A DNA stretch of 64,000 nt, from contig NZ_PJBE01000013.1 of assembly GCF_002836205.1 (NCBI RefSeq), forward strand, positions 1,054,001-1,118,000, in the 5' to 3' direction. Source of the DNA: Shewanella sp. Choline-02u-19. GTDB lineage: Bacteria > Pseudomonadota > Gammaproteobacteria > Enterobacterales > Shewanellaceae. Below, piece by piece: positions 8,400 through 16,962 of the stretch. The notes beneath the pieces are model-generated. The model had not been told where the DNA came from. It ran no database searches and saw only the letters and a list, made by a program, of their open reading frames with translations. Positions within the stretch are counted from its first letter, which is position 1; the number at the start of each line of letters is the position of its first letter. Made by a program: the position numbers and the translations under genes.

Positions 8400-10751
8400 T
8401 TACTCGATAATGCTAACTTCTGCTGAAATGAAATTAAGAACTTCAGCTCCATCATCATCCTCTACAGTGACAACTATGCCGTCTAATGCTCCTTGTGTTG
8501 TAAACGCAACAGGCAGAGTATCCTCAAGACCCGGCTTGAGTTCTACGGTAAAGGCACAGTTATAGACATCGCTGCCAGAGCCGCTGTAACCTAATACAGT
8601 CCCTATCGTACAGGCTGAATATGCCACACCGGCATGTTCACCGCCGACGGCATTAAGGATAGTAAAGGCTGGATGTGTATTACCGTTAGCCACAGTGACA
8701 CCACGTACGGTGAGTGCGGTTAAGGTTACATTTTCAACACCAGCATTGGTTAGTTCGATCACCACTAACATGCTCGCAGCGAACGCCATATCCGTATCAG
8801 GGGCTTGCGGTGTAAAGTTCACCGTGGCGTTATCTGATGCGTCTACGTCCATATCGTCTTCATCGATACCTCTGATGGTGGCGACATTAACGTGGGGATC
8901 ATCACCGAATTGACCCTGTAGACCCTTGCTAATATTACAGCTTGCATAATCGCCAGGTTCTAGCACAAAGCCACTAAGAGGGGTGTCAGCGATAGCCGAA
9001 CCGTTTTTACTGTCGACCGTACATTCTCCGGTTAGGGTGCCGAACATATCATCAGTTAGACTGATGAAGGTTACGTCATCCACACCAGCCGCATTAACGC
9101 TAAAGGTAAAGTTATAGCTAACATTGCTATAATTATCTGGGTCGTCACCAGTCTCAAGTACTGAGGTTGGCGTTGCGGTTTTAACCAAGGTGATCATCGA
9201 TGGCACATCGCGGATATCGACCATTGCTGAGTCGTTGCCGGTTGCTACATCATTCTCATCATCGATGGCAGTTGCAGACGCTGTATTGGAGTGCAGATCG
9301 CCGGCATCGCCGCCAATGAACTTAGTGAAGGTACAAGTGTAAGTACCGTTTTCGGCGATACTGGTGGAGATTGCGGAACACTCGTCGGTTAGAAGATTGC
9401 CAAATACGGTGTCATTTAACGCGGTTAGCGTGAGTGGAGAATCCCAGAACTGGGCATCATTGTCGACCGTAATGGTAAACAGAACATCATTACCTGGTTC
9501 CAACACTTCCGTTGGGTTAGCGGTCTTGGTAACGGTAATCGCCGGTGCCAGATTGGTTATCTGCACAGTAATTTCATTACTACAGTGATCGCCGTCTATG
9601 CTAGCAATGGCTGCACAGCTGTCGCCGTCAGTAACGGCATCACCGTTCTTATCCAACAGAGCTAGCTTGACTAAGTCATCATAGAATTGAGGTGATTGAT
9701 CATCGGGCAAGTCTCTGTCGACAATATGCACCGTGAATTCACAACTGTATGTACCACTCGGTAAAATTTCACCGCCGTTAGAAGGCTGTGAACAGTTTGT
9801 CGCAGTCAGGTACACACCCTCTACTTCAGGCAAGACAGTATCTAGACCGTTCCATAGATCCACAGATGTGTCGAAGGTTCCTTCGCCACCAATATCAATC
9901 TCATCAGTTAGAGATGTGATAAACAGTGAAGTCTGCGTGTTGGGGTTGGTAAAGCTCACTGAGTAGCTGAATGTTCCGCCCGGTTCACTGCGAGATGATG
10001 GGCTGCTACTGGTTAGCGCTTTAGTTACTACGGGTGGGGCTGGTTTAATAAAGACATCGATATTAAAGGTGTCACAGTTACACTTAGATTTGTTGTTGGG
10101 GATCTGCCCAGCGTATGGATCTTCTCCATAGGTACAATTACTTCGTTCGATGTTATCCCAAGCCGCACAGTAAGTGAAGTCGGCGCGATTGTCCTGATCA
10201 CCATCCGCACACAGCATGGTGATGGTCTCACCGGTTAGTACGTATTCATCTGGGCCATTTGCCTTGGTGATGTCACCACATTGATCGCCGTCTAACTGTA
10301 CATCGGCGATCTCGCCACTGTCACCCGGGATCGGTAAGATCATACTACAGTCACGTAGACCGGGACCATGCACGACCTGAGGGCTTGCATCTGTTAAAGG
10401 GAGATAGAAGGTGGTATCCCAACGCGCGTTGGCGTTGGTTCGTACCGTCACATCTGCATCGAAGGAGAATACTTCACCTAAGTTACATTCCGCGCTAGGG
10501 TCGGTCGGTGTCACCCTAGTGATCTCGACATCGTTAGCGGTACAGTTAAGTGCATCCTGCGCTAGCTTATTGCCATCTTTCATGAGGTAGGCATCGGCCA
10601 TACAGTACTTTTCAGTTGGTTCGTTCAGAGCGAGCCAATCGTAGGCGCCAGCGTTGGCTGTCGTCAGACTCGTGACACCATAGAGGCTTGTTGTACTTAC
10701 CAGCGCAATACCTAGCGCCCTGATAAGCTGTTTGCATTTAAATCGTTTCAT
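8400..10751 (-). CDS. Large secreted Cys-rich protein with DUF11-like repeats
   Basis: I do not recognise this 783-residue protein as a named family. A signal peptide begins MKRFKCKQL and ends near ANAGA. The N-terminal 250 residues are rich in Cys and Asp. Three Ig-like repeats follow, each opening with a VxKTxxPTxVxEPG-type motif typical of DUF11/surface-protein modules and containing a Cys pair. The start used is the ATG at 10751, with AGGA about 11 bases upstream. An in-frame ATG at 10763 has its only AGG immediately adjacent and is less likely. No anchor, LPXTG or membrane tail is visible, so it may be released or held by other means. It faces the M11 protease and could be a surface or matrix component; this is inference. 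Confidence 0.75.
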   Translation of the reverse strand: MKRFKCKQLIRALGIALVSTTSLYGVTSLTTANAGAYDWLALNEPTEKYCMADAYLMKDGNKLAQDALNCTANDVEITRVTPTDPSAECNLGEVFSFDADVTVRTNANARWDTTFYLPLTDASPQVVHGPGLRDCSMILPIPGDSGEIADVQLDGDQCGDITKANGPDEYVLTGETITMLCADGDQDNRADFTYCAAWDNIERSNCTYGEDPYAGQIPNNKSKCNCDTFNIDVFIKPAPPVVTKALTSSSPSSRSEPGGTFSYSVSFTNPNTQTSLFITSLTDEIDIGGEGTFDTSVDLWNGLDTVLPEVEGVYLTATNCSQPSNGGEILPSGTYSCEFTVHIVDRDLPDDQSPQFYDDLVKLALLDKNGDAVTDGDSCAAIASIDGDHCSNEITVQITNLAPAITVTKTANPTEVLEPGNDVLFTITVDNDAQFWDSPLTLTALNDTVFGNLLTDECSAISTSIAENGTYTCTFTKFIGGDAGDLHSNTASATAIDDENDVATGNDSAMVDIRDVPSMITLVKTATPTSVLETGDDPDNYSNVSYNFTFSVNAAGVDDVTFISLTDDMFGTLTGECTVDSKNGSAIADTPLSGFVLEPGDYASCNISKGLQGQFGDDPHVNVATIRGIDEDDMDVDASDNATVNFTPQAPDTDMAFAASMLVVIELTNAGVENVTLTALTVRGVTVANGNTHPAFTILNAVGGEHAGVAYSACTIGTVLGYSGSGSDVYNCAFTVELKPGLEDTLPVAFTTQGALDGIVVTVEDDDGAEVLNFISAEVSIIE

Positions 10752-11581
<830 letters not shown>

Positions 11582-12373
11582 CTAATCGTTTTGCGTAGGT
11601 TTTACAAGCAGTGAATCGATAAGTAAGGCAAAGGTTTCAAAACTTTGCGCACCGACAACGAGCTTGGGATTGATCAATTGATTGTTTTCAACTCTACCAA
11701 TGATGAAGCTTGGCGTGCCTCTAATCCCTAAGGAAGTGCCGTAAGCGACATCTTGCTGAATTTTGTTTGCTATCGCTTCATCGAGCAGACAGCTGCTAAA
11801 TTTGTTCATGTCTAAGGATAAGCTGGCGGCTGCCTGTTGATATACCTCATCACTGAGTTGCTTCATATTTTCAAAGAGTGAATCACGCATAGACCAGTAT
11901 GCATCCTGTTGTAGACTGCAATTTGCGGCTATTGCGGCCCCCTTGGCTTTTGGGTGAAAATTTAACGGGAAATCTCGAGTCAGGTATTGGACTTTACCGG
12001 TATCGATGTAACTGGATTTAAGTTTAGGAAAGGTTTTGTTGATAAAACGTTTGCAGTAAGGGCACTGGTAATCAGAAAACTCAATAATGGCAAGTTGTGC
12101 GGTTTTTTCGCCCAATAAGGGCAGAGTGCCATTTGCCGTTAAGTCAGTTTGAGTTGGCAAGGTTTTATATTGCGGTTTCTGTGAGCTCATTGCGATGGTA
12201 TGTATATCGTTAACTTGGCTGCCTATGCGACTGATATCTTTTTTCAATAGGCTAACGTCTTGCTTGAGTGAGCTTATCTCCTCTTTTAATTTTGCGTCAC
12301 CTTGTGGCTGGCAAGCTACAATAAATAGCGATGTCAGTATTAACACAATAGATTGTTTTTTATATCTTAACAT
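11582..12373 (-). CDS. DsbA-like thioredoxin-fold lipoprotein with coiled coil
   Basis: A 263-residue periplasmic thiol protein. The signal peptide ends in a lipobox-like IVAC with Cys21, so membrane anchoring is likely. Residues about 28-60 are heptad-like and predicted coiled coil. The thioredoxin_4/DsbA-type domain carries CPYC at 104-107 and a cis-proline loop GIRGTPSF near residue 220. Such proteins oxidise, reduce or isomerise disulfides; the direction cannot be read from sequence. A GAGG site lies nine bases before the ATG. It begins 42 bases after the sigma-54 activator on the same strand, so the two are probably co-transcribed. No DsbB-type partner is nearby. Confidence 0.85.
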   Translation of the reverse strand: MLRYKKQSIVLILTSLFIVACQPQGDAKLKEEISSLKQDVSLLKKDISRIGSQVNDIHTIAMSSQKPQYKTLPTQTDLTANGTLPLLGEKTAQLAIIEFSDYQCPYCKRFINKTFPKLKSSYIDTGKVQYLTRDFPLNFHPKAKGAAIAANCSLQQDAYWSMRDSLFENMKQLSDEVYQQAAASLSLDMNKFSSCLLDEAIANKIQQDVAYGTSLGIRGTPSFIIGRVENNQLINPKLVVGAQSFETFALLIDSLLVKPTQND

Positions 12374-12415
12374 TGCCGCGATCCTCGATGTCTAAATGAA
12401 CGTGGGTTGCTATTG

Positions 12416-13786
12416 TTAGAGTTTGATTTTGCATTTTTTAATGAGACGATAAAAAGTCGTTCTGGATATCTTAAGTTCTCGCGCGGCTGCTGATATGTTG
12501 TGGTCATTACGTTTGATAGCGTCTAGTAGCAGTTCTGTATCTATCTCAACTCTATGCTGTGCTAGGTTGACGATATCGCTTCCATCTGACGGATATTTTG
12601 GAACTTTGATCCCTAAGTCCGTTTCGCTTAGTTGTTCACTTTCGGCCATAATAATGGCACGGTGTATACGATTTTTTAGCTCTCTGACATTGCCTGGCCA
12701 GTCATACTCAAGTATCGCTTCCACCGCTTGTGGTATAAGGGCATATGGTTGGTGGGTGGGGCTGTATTGATGAAGGTACTCATTTGCGAGCAATGTAATG
12801 TCCACTTTATGCTCTCTGAGGCTAGGCGCATGAAGATGTAATATATTGATCCGGTAGTAGAGATCTTCTCGGAAACGTCCCTCTTCGATAGCGGTTTCTA
12901 AGTTGATATGAGAAGCGAATATGATCCGGCAATTAATGTTAATCGTTTTACTGCCACCCAAGCGTTCAATGATGTGCTCTTCCAGAAACTGTAATAGATT
13001 CACTTGTGACTCTAATGAGAGATCACCAATTTCATCGAGAAACAAAGTGCCATTGTTAGCTCGTTCTATATGGCCAATATATTGTTTGTCAGCGCCAGTG
13101 AAGGCGCCTTTTTCATGGCCAAACAGCTCTGAGTGGATCAAACTGGCAGGTAAAGCCCCACAATTGATGGTAATGAATGGACCATTGCTACGTTTTGATT
13201 GGCTATGAATCAAATGTGCGCACAGGCCTTTACCGGTGCCCGTTTCTCCACTGATTAAAACCGCCTCATCGACCTTAGCGACTTTAGCTATATTTGATCT
13301 CAGTGTATTGATCAGACTTGAGTTACCTAATAGCGGGTTTTCATGATTAAGGTGATTAACTGGCGGCTGACTTCGTTGCTTTAATCGCGCCATACCATAG
13401 GCATGACCTAATGTTTGGTTGAAGTGTTCCCAGTCGATAGGTAGATGATGATAGTCGGTGAAGTAACGGGGTAGACACGATGCTAATTGATTATTATCAA
13501 GCGTGCTGTCCACCGATATAGCCACCCATATAAGGTTGTCTTGAGCCTCATTAAGTGCGTTGATAGTATGCAATACTCGCTGCAGCTGAGTCGCTGATAT
13601 CAGCGCAATAGCGACATGAACATTATATTTCCGCAACGATTTTATGGCAGCCGAAAGCGTATTGGCATGGAAACAGCGCCAATGAAATTGTTTGAGTTCT
13701 TCTCCGCAGCAAATCCTTTCACTTGTGAGATCGAGTATTAAAATATCTCTATAAATGATATCTATTTTATGCTGGAATTTGTTCAC
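12416..13786 (-). CDS. Sigma-54-dependent activator with VpsR-like N-terminal domain
   Basis: A 456-residue enhancer-binding protein that would open promoters held by sigma-54 RNA polymerase. The first 140 residues look like a degenerate receiver of the VpsR type, without the normal acidic pocket and phosphorylation Asp. The AAA+ domain carries Walker A GETGTGKG (180-187), the sigma-54 contact loop GAFTGA (227-232), and FLDEIGDLS as Walker B. A Fis-type helix-turn-helix ends the protein (NISAAARELKISRTTFYR). The GTG start has AGGGA seven bases upstream. Because VpsR-type proteins bind cyclic-di-GMP or respond without phosphorylation, a similar mode is possible here. Its target is unknown; the DsbA-like lipoprotein follows in the same direction. 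Confidence 0.88.
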   Translation of the reverse strand: MNKFQHKIDIIYRDILILDLTSERICCGEELKQFHWRCFHANTLSAAIKSLRKYNVHVAIALISATQLQRVLHTINALNEAQDNLIWVAISVDSTLDNNQLASCLPRYFTDYHHLPIDWEHFNQTLGHAYGMARLKQRSQPPVNHLNHENPLLGNSSLINTLRSNIAKVAKVDEAVLISGETGTGKGLCAHLIHSQSKRSNGPFITINCGALPASLIHSELFGHEKGAFTGADKQYIGHIERANNGTLFLDEIGDLSLESQVNLLQFLEEHIIERLGGSKTININCRIIFASHINLETAIEEGRFREDLYYRINILHLHAPSLREHKVDITLLANEYLHQYSPTHQPYALIPQAVEAILEYDWPGNVRELKNRIHRAIIMAESEQLSETDLGIKVPKYPSDGSDIVNLAQHRVEIDTELLLDAIKRNDHNISAAARELKISRTTFYRLIKKCKIKL

Positions 13787-13820
13787 GATATTCCCTAGAG
13801 GAATGTTGTGTCTGTACTGT

Positions 13821-13848
13821 AATGGCTAATGGCTAATGGCTAATGGTT
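13821..13848 (+). repeat. Heptamer tandem repeat AATGGCT
   Basis: Three perfect copies of AATGGCT and a fourth, AATGGTT, lie 35 bases upstream of the GTG start of the sigma-54 activator gene, on its upstream side. A seven-base unit changes promoter or leader spacing when copy number changes. Confidence 0.85.
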
Positions 13849-14007
13849 AAATTCTAGGAAGGATTGGAGGGATCGCAAGTCAGTAGTGAAATAATATGTG
13901 GCATAATTGACGGATGGTAGTGCTTTAATGCTACTTAGCAGTGCTAACACCCTCATATTATGTTGATATTATCTTTATAGGTTAAATTGGCATCAGTGAT
14001 TTAAATG

Positions 14008-14883
14008 CTAGAGGCCTTGGTACAAGGTCTCTATCCATTGTTCTTCAGATATAAATATCCAACTCCAGTCTTTCCATTTTTCAGGCATACCTGTTGCCTT
14101 TAATTGATCTAAGGTTAGGCCTGATGCTTTTTGGTCTTTCATCCAGTTAATTGATGCATCTAACATGTGTTTAAAGCGTGTTAAATCACTTTTGTTAGCT
14201 AACGCACCATGACCTGGAATGACTTTGGTTTGTGTGTCTAAGTCACGCAATACTGCTGCAACATTATCTCGATACCCCTCAACAGAACCGCCAGCGTTCA
14301 AATCGATATAGGGGAATCTATCCTTAAAAAATAGATCGCCCATATGAACGATATTGTCGTTACTCCATATAACCACACTGTCTCCATCGGTGTGGCCAGG
14401 TCCCATATGGCGAACCTTTAAAGCATCACCATTAAAATGTACCGTAATGCCTTGTTCAAAAGTAATAACTGGCAATGCATCAGCTGTCGTTTTACTGTCT
14501 GAAGCCAAGCGTTTTAACACATTATGGTGCGCCATAATGGTGCCATTTTTTCCAAAGTGTGCATTGGCGCCAGTATGATCGCCATGGTAATGGGTGTTAA
14601 TAATGAATTTTGGCGCTCCAGCTTGAATTTGATTAAGCGCTGCAGATATTTTGTCGGCAAGTGGGGCAAACTGGTCGTCAATAATAAGTATGCCATCGGT
14701 TCCTGCGGAAACACCAATATTGCCGCCAGAGCCAACAAACATGTAGGTCGTTTCACTGAGTTTTATGGGTTTTATTTCGACATCTTTAAATCTATCGTCA
14801 GCGCTAACCAAGTTGCCCAGTGTCAGTGCAAATAGAGTGCAACTGAGCAAGGACGATTTGATGATTTTAGGGAGCATTGTCAT
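14008..14883 (-). CDS. Periplasmic metallo-beta-lactamase-fold hydrolase
   Basis: A 291-residue exported hydrolase with a signal peptide (about residues 1-28, cleavage near VSADD). The two-metal motif THYHGDHTGAN lies near residue 97, with downstream metal ligands in GPGHTDGD and PGHG. This set is typical of the broad MBL-fold family that includes quinoprotein-relay proteins and lactamases, and the substrate cannot be assigned. A beta-lactamase role is not supported. AAGG sits eight bases before the chosen ATG, preferred over an inner ATG two codons later. It is monocistronic, with the activator gene 220 bases downstream on the same strand. Confidence 0.85.
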   Translation of the reverse strand: MTMLPKIIKSSLLSCTLFALTLGNLVSADDRFKDVEIKPIKLSETTYMFVGSGGNIGVSAGTDGILIIDDQFAPLADKISAALNQIQAGAPKFIINTHYHGDHTGANAHFGKNGTIMAHHNVLKRLASDSKTTADALPVITFEQGITVHFNGDALKVRHMGPGHTDGDSVVIWSNDNIVHMGDLFFKDRFPYIDLNAGGSVEGYRDNVAAVLRDLDTQTKVIPGHGALANKSDLTRFKHMLDASINWMKDQKASGLTLDQLKATGMPEKWKDWSWIFISEEQWIETLYQGL

Positions 14884-15055
14884 ATTTTAAACCTTACATT
14901 AAGCGGCTTTCTGTATTTGACGATGTTACAGGTAGGTTAATTTTATTGCATTAGTTATCTGCACAGTCGTGCCAAACGATAAAAGTGTTGGTAGGTGTTT
15001 AGAGCTGTGTTTTTAAATTTGAAAACTCAAATGCTGAGAGTTTGCGCTTTTATAA

Positions 15056-15223
15056 CTAAGTGTCGATATGGCTGAGGCCTTTGAAAACAGGGACGTTTTC
15101 GTTGAGCTCACAAGGACATGATTGCAGGTCATTGGGATCATTTAGGCCAAAGCTAACTTTCTTTTGGCCAAAAGTGTGTTGGCGAATAATTTCATTCGCT
15201 CGTGTTACACGTCGTTTTTCCAT
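15056..15223 (-). CDS. Possible 55-residue protein, unknown function
   Basis: A short minus-strand frame reads MEKRRVTRANEIIRQHTFGQ and continues with a Gly-Leu-Asn-Asp-Pro turn and a CPCE motif near residue 36. The composition is protein-like, with a basic N-terminal helix and a later CxC pair. No good ribosome-binding site precedes the ATG, which weakens the call. I do not recognise the family. It lies in an otherwise empty 830-base gap, so it is either a genuine small gene or a fragment. Conservation of the frame in relatives would settle it. Confidence 0.35.
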   Translation of the reverse strand: MEKRRVTRANEIIRQHTFGQKKVSFGLNDPNDLQSCPCELNENVPVFKGLSHIDT

Positions 15224-15712
15224 AGAAAAAAATCAAGTTATGGGTTATTCATGTCTTTGAGTTTTGTTCGAAAAAGACCTTAAATTGTAAGTGTTGCTAA
15301 ATTTTACTCTGTTCCGAAATACAAGGGTCAGTAATGATGTTGAAGGATTATATTTTATTGGGCTTCCTTGGCTTTATACGCGAGGATCTGCAGCATCGGG
15401 ATGGATGGGTAGATGCTGAATGCTTGATATTAATATTATTTATAATCAATGGCTTTCGTAGCGGCTCCTGATTTTTTCATTTGTAGTAAGTTGATGACGT
15501 TTGGCTATAGTGTCATCGTTTAATTATACCTGTAAGTATCGTGGCGGTAGTACATCGCCACGGCCTATTTCTTAATTGTAGAGCAGGTACTTTTACAGCG
15601 AGGGAGGCATTTGAAAATATGAATTAAACAAAAATAACGCTTAAAATAATACCTTCTATCCCCTTTAAAAAGGCCGCTGAGATAGCCGTAGGTAAAAACA
15701 GTATCAGTAATA
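15224..15712. other. Intergenic region with an inverted repeat
   Basis: No convincing gene. A perfect seven-base inverted repeat CGTGGCG / CGCCACG with a nine-base loop lies at 15540-15562. The bases after it are only mildly T-rich, so it may be a weak terminator or a binding site. Confidence 0.4.
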
Positions 15713-16486
15713 TTATTTCATTAGCCACTCACGTGTTACAACATCGATGTCTTGACCTTCCCGAGATACTTTGTAATCAAGTTCGGCAATAATTTCATTG
15801 GAAAAACACAGGTTATCCAACTGTACTCGTTGCTCTGAAGTAAATTTATATGCTTGATCTTGGCGCAGCAGCAATACAGCGCGATCAACTGTGCCTAATA
15901 AGCCTTTCGGATCGGCAATTTCTCGAATATTAAACTTATGGTGTAAAAACTGCGGTTTCCAGAGGGGGACAATAAGCCACTCCTTATTCGCAACAGCACG
16001 TTCAAACGCACCAAAGCAATCTTCTTCTGATCCTGTATGAAAGTGATAACCGGCTTCGTTGAGGTGATATTTTTCCATCATTTCGATAGAAAAACGAGAG
16101 ATACCCGCCCCTGGATTAATACCTTGAATGTGTTTTATTGTACGCGACAGTACATGAGGCTTCAGGAGATCACTCACTTGTGATATAGCCTCGGTTGGTA
16201 CGTAATCAGGTACCCCCCAATGTGCGTATGGCTCATAGTGCAGGCCTAATTCTATTAATGGTTCAAGCTCTTCAACATCTGCTTTATAAATTCCGTGACT
16301 TGAAGGCAACCAGGCAGAAGAGAGCATATCAACATCACCAGCCTTGAGATTTTCAAAATTAGCCTGATGCGGAGCATAGCGACGAGTAACGTCAAAACCC
16401 ATATCAGATAACACATGTGCAATGATAGCCGCTGTAACCCGATGAAATGAAAGATCGGTGACTCCAATAGTAATAGTTTTAGACAT
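15713..16486 (-). CDS. OpuAC-like glycine-betaine-binding protein without signal peptide
   Basis: A 257-residue protein of the type II substrate-binding fold related to ABC-type glycine betaine/choline binders (OpuAC). The opening TITIGVTDLSFH, then a WLPSSHG segment and a Trp/Tyr-rich patch (YEPYAHWGVPDY), fits a quaternary-amine binding box. It lacks any signal peptide or lipobox: the domain starts within a few residues of the ATG, which has AGG eight bases upstream. No permease or ATPase gene is beside it. It may therefore work in the cytoplasm, as a sensor or buffer, or be a stray. A 21-base palindrome lies 96 bases upstream. Confidence 0.8.
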   Translation of the reverse strand: MSKTITIGVTDLSFHRVTAAIIAHVLSDMGFDVTRRYAPHQANFENLKAGDVDMLSSAWLPSSHGIYKADVEELEPLIELGLHYEPYAHWGVPDYVPTEAISQVSDLLKPHVLSRTIKHIQGINPGAGISRFSIEMMEKYHLNEAGYHFHTGSEEDCFGAFERAVANKEWLIVPLWKPQFLHHKFNIREIADPKGLLGTVDRAVLLLRQDQAYKFTSEQRVQLDNLCFSNEIIAELDYKVSREGQDIDVVTREWLMK

Positions 16487-16581
16487 AATGAGTACCTATA
16501 TAAAGTTTGGAGGTATGCCAATATTGCAGTGTGCATTTGGTATGTCAGTATATTAATCTGTAATTTGGAGGTTTTAAACAG

Positions 16582-16602
16582 GATAATAATTGAATTATTA
16601 TC
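16582..16602. promoter_or_regulatory. Perfect 21-base palindrome, candidate operator
   Basis: GATAATAAT-TGA-ATTATTATC is a perfect nine-base inverted repeat with a three-base centre. It lies 96 bases upstream of the OpuAC-like gene. The AT-rich half sites resemble those of Fur but the centre and spacing do not fit the 19-base Fur consensus, so the regulator is unknown. Confidence 0.45.
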
Positions 16603-16887
16603 AAATATAGATTGATAATAAGCGTTCATTTACGAGTATATAATTTGGTGCAGCAAGCACGGACAGCTAATGTTGTCATGTTAATAGTTGATGGATGTTA
16701 AATCGCTGAACGTTATCTGTATCAGCCCACTTCAATGTGCTGGAAAAATACAAGAAGTTGCATTTTTTGAGGAGAGGCATAAATATAGCGATGATTAGCT
16801 ATCGCTAAGTTGTGCTTTAACTGGGTAAGGACTTGGTTGATTTATACTGTGAAAATGCTTGCTTCATTTATCCTAAAACTCCAGCAT

Positions 16888-16923
16888 AAAAAATCCGAGC
16901 ACTATGACTAGAACTCGGATTTT
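16888..16923 (-). terminator. Terminator of the M3 peptidase gene
   Basis: Ten-base stem AAAATCCGAG / CTCGGATTTT, 14-base loop, A run on the left, which gives U on the minus-strand transcript. It lies 40 bases past the stop of the minus-strand peptidase gene. Confidence 0.75.
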
Positions 16924-16962
16924 GATACTAATACTTAATTAGCTAACCACTAGGTGGGTGGT

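Noticed and set aside
14008..14883. Call as metallo-beta-lactamase resistance gene
   Set aside because: The fold and the HxHxDH motif are shared by many hydrolases, and no feature specific to class B lactamases was visible.
15331..15475. Short plus-strand frame of about 46 codons
   Set aside because: No ribosome-binding site and no family resemblance; it lies in an A/T-rich gap and cannot be told from chance.
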